Positions 24,820-33,408 of a stretch of 64,000 bases of DNA are shown one piece after another. Made by a program: the position numbers and the translations under genes. The stretch is from Periconia sp. R9002. Taxonomy: Eukaryota; Ascomycota; Dothideomycetes; Pleosporales; Periconiaceae. The notes beneath the pieces were generated by a model, which was not told the DNA's origin, ran no database searches, and saw only the letters and a list, made by a program, of their open reading frames with translations. Each line of letters starts with the position of its first letter. The stretch's first letter is position 1. The stretch is taken from NCBI GenBank assembly GCA_023627715.1, contig JAMAHW010000015.1, positions 554,411 to 618,410 of the forward strand. Reading direction: 5' to 3'.

Positions 24820-25938
24820 ATGCGGCACCCAGCCATATCCTCCATGGTGCTGGTCACCCTCTCGACCCTCTCTTCAGCCCAGCAAAAATACACCCTCAAA
24901 GACGACCTAAGCTACCAAAACTTCTTCTCTAGCTTCGACTTCTTCTCCTCGGCAGACCCAACCAACGGCTTCGTTCAGTATCAAACCCGCGAAGCCGCCG
25001 TCTCCTCCAACCTCGTCGGCTACTTCAATGACACATCCTCCGTCTTCATGGGCGTCGACCACACGACCAAAGATCCAAAGGGTCGCGCCAGCGTGCGTCT
25101 CGAGAGCAAGAAGACATTCAACCAGGGTCTCCTCGTCGCCGACATCCGCCACATGCCCGACAGCATCTGCGGCTCGTGGCCCGCCTTCTGGATGCTCGGC
25201 ATCGGTCCGCAAAACGACTCCGCGTCGTGGCCTCGCTTCGGCGAGATCGATATCCTTGAGGGTACCAACGATTACACCTCCAACGCCGTGACACTCCACA
25301 CCGATGCCGGCTGCGCCATTTCCAACACCACATCCCCCTCTCCCCAAAGCGGAGCTTCTTCCTCCTCACCCGCCGCCGGTGCGGCCGCGGCTGGTGCTTT
25401 CACAGGCACAGTCTCGACCCCAAACTGCGACGTCAAAGCCCCCAACCAACTTCCCAACGTCGGTTGCAGCATAAAAGCGCCTCCCTCGACCCCCTCCCTC
25501 TCCACCTACGGCACAGACTTCAACTCGGCCGGCGGCGGCGTGTACGCCATGGAATGGACCTCGTCCTCCATCACCGTGTGGTTTTTTCCCCGCAACTCCA
25601 CTTCCCTGCCTTCTTCCCTCACCTCCCCCGCCAACACCACATCCCAAACCCTCGATACCAAAACCTTCGGCACCCCCCTCGCCCGCTTTGCAGGCCCCGG
25701 CTGCGACTACGGCAAGAAGTTCCAGGACATGAAGATCATCTTCAACACGGCGCTGTGCGGGGATTGGGCTGGCAAGGAGTGGGATGCAAGTTGTAAGAAG
25801 AAGACTGGTGTAGCGACATGTGAGGCGTATGTTAGGGAGAACCCGGCGGCTTTTGCGGATGCGTATTGGGAGGTTGCGGGGTTGAAGTGGTTTGAGGGGG
25901 ACAAGAAGGGGGCTGTAGGACGCCGATGGGTTGGTTGA
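24820..25938 (+). CDS. Secreted glycoside hydrolase family 16 (beta-1,3(4)-glucanase-like)
   Basis: A single exon of 372 aa. A signal peptide (MRHPAISSMVLVTLSTLSSA) precedes the GH16 fold. The active-site strand is GEIDILEG, with nucleophile Glu142, Asp144 and acid/base Glu147. It is preceded by SWPAFWMLG, also typical of the family, and followed by LHTDAGCAI. The fungal GH16 members with this layout cleave or remodel beta-1,3/1,4 or mixed-link glucans in the cell wall or outside the cell; the exact substrate is not readable. A Ser/Ala/Gly-rich insert sits at about residues 168 to 195. No GPI or carbohydrate-binding module is obvious at the C-terminus. Confidence 0.93.
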   Translation: MRHPAISSMVLVTLSTLSSAQQKYTLKDDLSYQNFFSSFDFFSSADPTNGFVQYQTREAAVSSNLVGYFNDTSSVFMGVDHTTKDPKGRASVRLESKKTFNQGLLVADIRHMPDSICGSWPAFWMLGIGPQNDSASWPRFGEIDILEGTNDYTSNAVTLHTDAGCAISNTTSPSPQSGASSSSPAAGAAAAGAFTGTVSTPNCDVKAPNQLPNVGCSIKAPPSTPSLSTYGTDFNSAGGGVYAMEWTSSSITVWFFPRNSTSLPSSLTSPANTTSQTLDTKTFGTPLARFAGPGCDYGKKFQDMKIIFNTALCGDWAGKEWDASCKKKTGVATCEAYVRENPAAFADAYWEVAGLKWFEGDKKGAVGRRWVG

Positions 25939-26194
25939 ATGAGGGAGCGTATGAAGAGTTTCTTCTGCTTCTTTGCCGGCCTTGTGCCTGCTGTTTGTTT
26001 TGGGAGTTTATTTCCTCCTACTTTTTTTTTCTGCATTGGGACGGCGTTGTGTTGTGTTACACCTTGCGGCGTTTTCATCTTTTTTTTTCGGCTTTCTTCT
26101 TTTATCGTGGTATGCACATACATACGTACATACGCATTTCAAGCATACCTAGCATTGTAGCATCTTACCTGGCATTTCATCAATCAATCAATCA
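25939..26194. repeat. 3' flank of GH16 with ATCA tetranucleotide run
   Basis: This non-coding T-rich stretch ends in a tandem (ATCA) run at about 26178 to 26202 that leads directly into the first copy of the dispersed repeat. Confidence 0.6.
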
Positions 26195-26325
26195 ATCAAT
26201 CATAACATCAATCCAGTCATGAACTCTTTGTCCCCCGTGAAAACTAAAAGAAAAAACCCTCATTACCTTAAAGTCCCCTACAGCGTAGTGAGTAAACTAC
26301 TAAATAGGTAACTACCCTTAACCAA
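26195..26325 (+). repeat. Dispersed non-coding repeat, copy A (left of P450)
   Basis: This ~130-base stretch aligns in the same orientation with 29071..29195. Shared words in order are CATAACATCAATC, AGTCAT, AACTCTTTGTCCCCC, TGAAAAC, GCGTAGTGAGTAAA (GCGTAGCGAGTAAA in copy B), TAAATAGGT and ACCCTTAAC. Identity is interrupted by small indels and substitutions. The two copies bracket the cytochrome P450 gene about 2.9 kb apart. No ORF lies in the repeat. It may be a degenerate MITE or LTR fragment; class unknown. Confidence 0.8.
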
Positions 26326-26646
26326 TTATGAGTATCAAACCTGAAGGTTGTTCTAGCGAATCTATCGAGCTACCATTTTCCTTCTATCACTTTTGTGATT
26401 TACATGTACATCGCCCCCTGACACCATTCAATACACGGACTTGTAACAGTTATATTCGCATCTCGTATAGCGTTTTGTGTAAGACTAGGTTAAAAGTTGA
26501 ATAGGTAAGGCCAGGCACACCCTCATGTACAACCATGCTGACCAGGAGGTGGATCGGGAGGATGATCAAGTATACACATAATCCTACAGGAAATTCGAGG
26601 TTGTCTATGTAATTATGTCGACAAGAATGGGCGCCTATTTCACCCT

Positions 26647-28612
26647 TTATGCCGAACTACCAACTCCCCGTCCCACCCACTTGAGACGTACATCCCTAGG
26701 CCTGTTCATCTGCAACGTCAACACAGGCTGGCTATCCTGCGTCAAATCCAAAAGCTTCCGTCGTGCCTGCTGCATACTCTCGCCGTCCCCAGGGACGGGC
26801 TCCACACGGCACCGACCAAACAACACCGACATGACAGATACAAACTCCACCTGCGACATCTTCTGCCCGGGGCACGTGCGGGGACCGCTAGACCAGGGGA
26901 GAAAGACACCGCGGGGCGGTGTGATCAGTTCTTCTGGCGCGTCGTCGACTTCGCGGCCACCAGATAGAAGCCAGCGTTTGGGATTGAACTCGAGAGCGTC
27001 CACGCCCCAGATCGAGCGGGATGTGTGCAGGGCCATGATGTTTACGTGGACGGCGCAGGGAGCGTCGAGGGTGAATGGGTTGGACGCTGCTGTTCCCGAT
27101 GCGAGGAGTTGCGTGGTCTTGGTGGAGCGCATCACGAGCGTTACTGGTGGGAAGAGGCGGAGGGTTTCGAACTAGAGCCCAGAAATGTTATTAAGGTAGG
27201 TAGTGCTGTCAGGATTCTGGAGCTTACCATGACAGCTAAACAACGAATGAGTTTCGGGAAAGTCGTTGCATAGTCTGGTAGCGGTGGTTCATTTCCACTC
27301 CCCATTGATGATGGACCCAACACCATATCGATCTCTTCTTGAATCCAAGCTTGCCACTCGGGATATGCAGCCAGCAGGGTGACAGCATAACCCATTGTAT
27401 TAGCAGTCGTGTCGAAGCCGGCGGCGGTGAAGATGAAAAGGTTCCCCGCAACCTCCTCCTCCGTGAGATGGGGTCTTTTACCAACATCATTACCTTTCCC
27501 AGTCTGCTCTTCCAGCTGATCCGAGACGCGGACGAACGTCTTCAAGATCGTTTCTGGGGCTTTGTTGGGCTTCACATCCGCAGTATTGCTGAGATTGGTA
27601 CCATTCGCAATGTACTGTCGCTCTCGCTGAAGCAAATCCTTGGCCATGGCAGGGAGCCGCTCCAGTGCGACACCAAGCGTCTGCATCGACCGCGGCATTA
27701 CAGGTAGCCTCAACAACCGCCACGGGGCAAACGCAGCCACCACAAGGAACTCAGTACAGAGACAAATCCCATCGACATAGGAGATTTCGGCCGTTGGATC
27801 ATACGATGCGGACGGAAGCGCGAACGGCTTCTTGTGTCCGTAGGCGATATGCGTCAGGACGTTGATGGCTATAGCGCGAAGCCCAGGAATCGTCTCCCTT
27901 GCCGTCGTCGGCGCGGAAAGTAAGATGTCGACGAGCGACGACGCGTGGCCTGCGCTGATTCCCCAAACATCGGCACTGATGCGCTCGCTGAGGGCTGGAG
28001 CTACGACGCGGCGTTGACGCGACCAGGCTTCGTCATTGTTCTTGCCAGCCAGCCGTCAATACCTTGACCGTCGATTCACTAGGTAGCGAGAAAGAAGTTG
28101 TTTACGCACCGTAATGATGTTCTTCCCTAGGAACCCCATCGCCTGGAGCGTAATATCCGGATGCACAAAATCCCTTCTCCGCGCCAAAATGGCCTGTCCG
28201 ATTCCCGGGTCTGCGCATATCAATCGATTCAGCCCTGGCGATACCAGGATGAAGTTGGGCCCGAGACGCTCGTGGACAGCGGACTTGTCGCGGAACTCCC
28301 AGCCGTGGGTGGTGAGTTCGAAGATTGCGTAGAGCGAGGCGGGGAAGAACAACCGCAAGACCGGACGCAACGGATCGGAGATGATGGTGTGAATCAACTG
28401 TCGTTTATATCGGATGGTGGGTGAGCTACTTCTTTTTCTTTTTGTGTTGATTGTTGATCATCATAGCTACTTACACTGTCAGGATCGTAAGGGCAAAGCA
28501 CGATAGGTAAACCTGTTGCGCAGGCGGCGCGATAGTTTACATGCAGGGCACGTAGTTTAGGTGCGATGTAGAGAAGTGCAAGCAGTACGATTCCACCATA
28601 TAGGACGCTCAT
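26647..28612 (-). CDS. Cytochrome P450 monooxygenase
   Basis: Four exons, complement(26647..27171, 27228..28040, 28110..28397, 28475..28612), give 587 aa; every intron is phase 0. A hydrophobic N-terminal anchor (LYGGIVLLALLYIAPKL) targets the ER membrane. The I-helix oxygen-binding motif is AAGFDTT (about residues 348 to 354), the K-helix E-x-x-R is ETLR at 415 to 418 directly after the last intron, and the haem loop is FLPWSSGPRTCPGQ with Cys513 as haem ligand. All catalytic elements are intact, so the gene looks functional. It stands alone between dispersed repeats and is not next to a visible secondary-metabolite synthase, so its substrate cannot be inferred. An upstream A/T-rich region separates it from the NLR island. 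Confidence 0.93.
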
Positions 28613-29070
28613 AGCAGAGGTGGTGATGACAGATAGGATACGGTCCTACGGAATGCCAATACGAGTGCTTGAGGAGGAAAACCAAAGAACAGCGCAGTAT
28701 AAACCCTTTCACACTTCTAGAAAGAATCTTAAAGTGGGTGCTTTAGTATGAGGAAACACGGTACGAACTCTACAGAGATATTTATATCGAACGATAGTTT
28801 TTTTTCCTTCACTAATCTAACTTGGTGCATTTCTAGTGTTGCTCTCGGATGCATGTTGCAGCTTTCTTATCGTCTGCGAGTCAATGCTGAAGGTAAATTT
28901 TGTTCGATGGCCTGTGGTTTACTATGAAGATGAGGACTTGACTTTGAAGGACTGAACATCGTATCATCCGGAAGCCCATGTTCCGGGTCTAAATGTGGCT
29001 GGGGTTAGCCCTTCACTACCGACTTTCTACTAGCGGTTACTAAAACTAGGCAGTATTTGGCTATTGTCCT
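28613..29070. promoter_or_regulatory. P450 upstream region
   Basis: About 460 A/T-rich bases upstream of the P450 start codon and before repeat copy B. It presumably contains the promoter. No gene was recognised. Confidence 0.5.
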
Positions 29071-29195
29071 CAATCAAGCATAACATCAATCAGTCATAAA
29101 CTCTTTGTCCCCCCTGAAAACCAAGTAAAAAAATAACTTTAACATCCCTTTTGGCGTAGCGAGTAAAGGAGTAAATAGGTACCCTTAACTCTTTA
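29071..29195 (+). repeat. Dispersed non-coding repeat, copy B (right of P450)
   Basis: This is the second copy of the repeat at 26195..26325, in the same orientation. It starts with CAATCAAGCATAACATCAAT and ends with AAATAGGTACCCTTAAC. It runs into a nested imperfect palindrome continuing to about 29275. Confidence 0.8.
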
Positions 29196-29275
29196 GTTTA
29201 CTAACAGTTAGGCTACTACTAAGAGAGAAAAATTTAAGGTAACATTGAAGGGGATGTTATAACTACGATACTACG
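29137..29275. repeat. Imperfect inverted repeat (MITE-like or foldback)
   Basis: The left arm TTAACATCCCTTTT (about 29141) pairs with the reverse complement of AAGGGGATGTTATAA (about 29257 to 29270). An inner pair, CTTAACTCTTTAG against CTAAGAGAGAAAAATTTAAG, nests inside it. The element overlaps repeat copy B. No transposase ORF is present; a decayed miniature element is the simplest reading. Confidence 0.4.
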
Positions 29276-29436
29276 TGACTTCACCTAATCTAAGTCCAAG
29301 AACCTATTTACAAGCCTACGAAACATAGCAAAAAGGCTTCTAAAAAGCCTAGCTATATCAAGACCTCCCCTAACTTTACATTCATGCTAACATCCATCCA
29401 TCAAAAAGAAACCCAAAACCCACCCAACACCCCCCC

Positions 29437-30249
29437 TCACAAATCCTGAAGCTGAAAATACACAGCCGCCATCCCAGCAGTAACAATCGCCAGCAAAAAA
29501 CTCCCCACCCCAAACCCTTGCTCCTGCGTCTTCGCAAACCCGACCACCAACCCCGAAACCACAAACGACACCGCAACGCCAACAGCCAGCAACAAGCCCA
29601 ACACAGCATAATTCGGTCCATGAAGAATGTGAACGCCCCACCCGAACGCCAGGTTCGGGTCCCGCTCGTCCTGCTGCAGCTGGGTCGTTGCGCCGCCGCC
29701 GCCACTACACTCAGCCAGTACGCTCTCGTTTAGTTTTTTAGGGAGACGCTGCAGCCACACGTCCTCGGTGTGCTCGCTCCAGATGTTCCACCGAGCGCGG
29801 TGGAGGTAGTGGAGGAACAAGTTGACCGGCATGCGGATCTTGGGACATAGGTAGTGGTACCGGTTTCTATCGAGCTCCTTCTGCGGCGGGAACGCGTCGG
29901 GTTTCTCGTGGATTCCGGCGCCGTACTGCGTCCGGCGGCTGATGGAGAACTTTTGTCGACGTTCGTGGTTTTAGTAGTTTGTTAAGATGATGATGGGGGG
30001 GGACTGAGGAGGATGTGGTTGGTTGGGTGGTGGGAGCAAACACACTCACCATGACAAAATGAACGTTCCGCGGCCGGAGGAAGAGTCGTCGAAGGCCCAT
30101 GCCGCGACTCGCATTGTACTTGTCCCAGATCAGCTCGAACAGCTCGCTGTCGGACGTCACGCGTGAAATGTTGATTTCGTGGTGGGAGATGGCGTAGTTG
30201 CTAATATTTATGCAGACTTCGAAGTAGCGGGGTGAGAGAGGGATGTTTA
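29437..30249 (-). CDS. Fungal membrane protein with two C-terminal TM helices, 5' exon not found
   Basis: Two exons are clear, complement(29437..29949, 30050..30249), joined in phase 0 (...NVHFVM to FSISRRTQYGAG...). The reading frame is open to an acceptor at about 30250, but no ATG lies within the next ~230 bases, so the first exon is missing or not recognisable and the model is 5' partial. Parts in order: a soluble region (RYFEVCINISNYAISHHEIN, YHYLCPKIRMPVNLFLHYLH, TEDVWLQRLPKKLNES), then two hydrophobic helices (AVLGLLLAVGVAVSFVVSGLVVGF and GSFLLAIVTAGMAAVYFQL). I know this as a recurrent uncharacterised fungal accessory-region protein. Either an intron hides the start or the gene is 5' truncated. 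A role beside the NLR genes is speculation. Confidence 0.65.
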
Positions 30250-31055
30250 CTATATGTGGAGTCGTGTTGGGGTGGTGTGAAGGATTGGAAATGTTTATTG
30301 GTTTTTAGATGTTTGGGTTGGTAGATTGGAGGTTTGTAAGGTCTAAAGGGGGGCCTGTTGATTATGTAGGTCCGAGATGAAGGGCTCCAGAGCTACTTAT
30401 ACCAGAGTGCGTGTTTGGTCGAGATGTTGATGTATTACTTAAAGTGCTCCACCACGATAAATCTCGTTTTAACTAATCCAAGGCATCGTTGTTGTTGGTA
30501 GGGAAGTCTCCCTAAAGGACAGTGTTGCAGGACTTGGGGCAGTCAACGACATTAAGCAACTGAAAATAGAAATATTAGGAAATAGTAAAGACGTACACAA
30601 CGCTACTGGAGTCTTTTATATCTAGGGCGGACGCGAGGGACAAACAGTTCGACAAGATTGTAAAAAAAGAAGGAAACGCCCTAGAAGTCCAACAGCCTAG
30701 AAACTATGTCACTCATACTGCCACGGTTTTGGCGAAATTTGGATCTTAATCTTGGTTCTTGTGTCTTATCCTGTGACTTGAGTTTATTATTGACGCTGGG
30801 CGTACCGCTGTGTTCTGTCTGTCGTTATTCTGACTTAGATGCAGCTAAGTCCGCAGGTATTTCTTTATTCACTTCCACAGTGTCGGCGTGACGAACCGGC
30901 ACGCTTTCAGCTGGCTTCTCCAGAATTTCAGATCTTTTAGGCTTATTATTAAGTTTCTCAGTATCTTTTTCAGGGCTCACATTCGCTTTCAACTAAGTCG
31001 ACATCGCTACAAAATGCGTTTCAAAAGCCTCCAAATGTAAAAGAAAGTCCCTAAC
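30250..31055. other. Unassigned region with two orphan open stretches
   Basis: This is about 800 bases between accessory genes. On the plus strand about 30483 to 30625 is open for ~47 codons (VGREVSLKDSVAGLGAVNDI within it). On the minus strand about 31000 down to 30856 is open for ~50 codons, starts at an acceptor-like CGACTTAG and has a charged, coding-like composition (SPEKDTEKLNNKPKRSEILE within it). Neither has a start codon or a partner exon I can identify. They may be gene relics or unrecognised exons. Confidence 0.4.
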
Positions 31056-32390
31056 TTAGTGGATATTTGGAACAACGAGACCGTCATCGAGCTCTCCGTT
31101 AGAGTCACCGTCTTCAAGCTCATCGTCAACATTTGTTACTACTGCTAAGCCTGGTGATATCAGTTCCTCGTCAACATCAATGTTTAGAAAATGAAGTGAC
31201 GAGACGACCTGGGTTACTATTTTATTAGCTATATGTCCCGCCGACGCGCGTACGAACTCAGCAGCTTGAATTTCAAGACTTGTATTTAACGCCTTCTTGA
31301 CAAGATCCCGACCGTATTCTTTGAGGAAGCCTTGAATATGGGTATGAGCCTTCCGTCCTTTGATGTTCTGGACCGCTATGATGTATAAGACTTTTAAACG
31401 CCCTTGACTCAACAGCACTTGAGAAACCTCATTGATTCCATTTTCTTGGAATAGGGTTAGGCTTGCCCTTGAGGCTGGTGACTTTGGCAACGTTGGCATT
31501 CCTATAACTGACATACCATCAATGTCGGTCCCGGCATCGAATACCGTGTCCGGTATTTCGTTACTTCGAGCCTTGACTTCGTTGGTGGCAGAGATGCGAT
31601 GAATGTCCTCGGGAAAACCTCCTCCATGCTTTTCCCGATCGAACTTCTTGCCTTCTTCGTCATCCCGCGTATTGTCACCGGGTTGCGCCGGCTTGACTTC
31701 GAGTGGTTCAGGCCCAGGCTGAGGCTCGGCATCCCAGATTGAACCGACGCCCCCGTCTCCGGCCTCATTCTTCTCCGGTTCAGGTGCTGGGTTAGCTGGG
31801 GGAAGGGAGGGGGAAGGTGGAGTGATTTCTGTCGCGGGACCTTCCTTGCCCTTCTCCTTCCTCGCTGTTGTCGTGAAAGCCCAACTCGCCCAATCATCAT
31901 CCTGTATTTCATCAGGCAGCGGCTCCCAATCGGTGAGGAGGGCAGAAACGGACGGCTCCTTGGCCTTTTTCCAAACCTCCTTCGATAAGGAATCCCGATC
32001 ATCATCCTGCTTTTCTTCAACCGCCTGCTCCGAATAGACGAAGGGGACAGCACCAGCACCAGCAGCAGCTTTCGCGGTCTTGAGCTTTTTCATCTTCATC
32101 CTCGAAAACTCAAGGGTTTCCCGTTCAACATCCTTCTTTTCCTCAACTACAGGCACGGGCCCGGATTCGAGTTTAGGCTCCAGAGGCGGTGACCGGTGAA
32201 CTTTTCTATCCATCTTACTCAACCTGGGCATTGTAGCTGTGCCCCCATCGTCCCGAGGAGAAGATAATACACCATCTCCTTGTCCTCCCTCCTCCCGCGA
32301 GGCCCCACAAATCGGGCAGAAGCTGTTTGTCAGGCTGGAATTAGCAGCGTAACAATTCACACAGACCCAAGATCCGGGGGCGTAACCCAT
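31056..32390 (-). CDS. RanBP2-type zinc-finger protein with helical C-terminal domain
   Basis: A single exon of 444 aa. Residues 7 to 30 form a RanBP2-type zinc ribbon: W8, C10, C13, an Asn-rich loop, C25 and C28 (WVCVNCYAANS...FCPICG). Residues 35 to about 300 are highly charged and disordered. The last ~130 residues form an amphipathic helical domain (QVLLSQGRLKVLYIIAVQNI, FLKEYGRDLVKKALN, FVRASAGHIANKIV) ending in an acidic tail. In my experience this C-terminal pattern (LY..A, FL..YG.DL, AA.FVR..A..IA) recurs in fungal accessory-region proteins of unknown function. RanBP2 fingers bind ubiquitin or RNA in other proteins. No function can be assigned. It lies between the membrane-protein gene and the NLR, all on the minus strand. 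Confidence 0.75.
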   Translation of the reverse strand: MGYAPGSWVCVNCYAANSSLTNSFCPICGASREEGGQGDGVLSSPRDDGGTATMPRLSKMDRKVHRSPPLEPKLESGPVPVVEEKKDVERETLEFSRMKMKKLKTAKAAAGAGAVPFVYSEQAVEEKQDDDRDSLSKEVWKKAKEPSVSALLTDWEPLPDEIQDDDWASWAFTTTARKEKGKEGPATEITPPSPSLPPANPAPEPEKNEAGDGGVGSIWDAEPQPGPEPLEVKPAQPGDNTRDDEEGKKFDREKHGGGFPEDIHRISATNEVKARSNEIPDTVFDAGTDIDGMSVIGMPTLPKSPASRASLTLFQENGINEVSQVLLSQGRLKVLYIIAVQNIKGRKAHTHIQGFLKEYGRDLVKKALNTSLEIQAAEFVRASAGHIANKIVTQVVSSLHFLNIDVDEELISPGLAVVTNVDDELEDGDSNGELDDGLVVPNIH

Positions 32391-33408
32391 GGTGTAGTGT
32401 GCAAAAATTAAATAAATTCACCCGTTACGAAGTAGGAAAATAGCGCCGCAAATCCAGCGATACCAAAATGTCAACAGCAGATTGATGCGGACACAACAAA
32501 AGGTATTTAATTTGGGTGTAAGCGCGAGGCTGAACCTCATCCTCCACACCCCTCCTGGGTAAAGTAAGCACACAAGGCTGACAATCGTTCTGGTTGGGCT
32601 GGATGGAACCGCTGACCGCGGCGGTGGGAACATACATATAAACTACATCAATCGCAGCACCAAAGTGCCACATGGGACATTTCAGTTTGAAGGGTCACTG
32701 TGCATTCGAATATGGAGAAATTGATAATATTACTTTACAAAGTATTTGATTGGGCGGAATACAGGCGTAGCGATTGGTACATAAGTCTTGTTAACGACCA
32801 GAAAGTTGGAAGGAACGGAAGTCACTACCTAGTAGGCACCCCTACGTAGTAGGCAGGAAAGTTGTTATGTTATGTACTAGGCATCGGGTACTGGTTCGTG
32901 TCGATGCTCATATCGTCGGATGTATCGCTGTACGTACGTACTGGGTGTTGTAGGTGGTGGTGAGATGATCGGGCGTTGGATCGTGTACTTGTTACCCCCT
33001 ACCACACATGACCTTTAATTGTCTTTGTTGGTGAGCGAGGTTTTGTACTGCTGCTTTGGTCCATAGCGTGCGTGACGTGTTCACTGACATCCAGCATAGA
33101 TAGGGGCGTGAGTCCTATTCACGGATACAAAGTTAACTATAGACAACTAGGGTGGTCACAATACATGATCAGTGTCTTAATATGCCACACTACGTAGCGT
33201 CTTGATAAGGAATAACTTTGTACCTACGCTTTAGCGTACATTCTCCTGGATAGGAAGTACTAGCAAGATACCACGTGGTGTGGTGTTTCAAGTCCTTTAT
33301 CGCCCACTGAATCACCCCTTGTTGTGTTGAGCTGACTTTGTACCCGCGGGTTTTAGGCGTGTCTTGTCGTTTGTCGTAATTTGGGAGAATATCAACGACC
33401 GATATTGT
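32391..33408. other. Intergenic upstream of zinc-finger gene and downstream of NLR
   Basis: About 1 kb with no recognised gene. The sequence is rich in TACGTA, TAGTAGG and short palindromic words. It must contain the zinc-finger gene promoter and the NLR 3' end. Confidence 0.5.

Noticed and set aside
31502..32059. 185-codon ORF on the minus strand overlapping the zinc-finger gene
   Set aside because: It is Arg/Ser-rich nonsense in an alternative frame of the charged disordered region.
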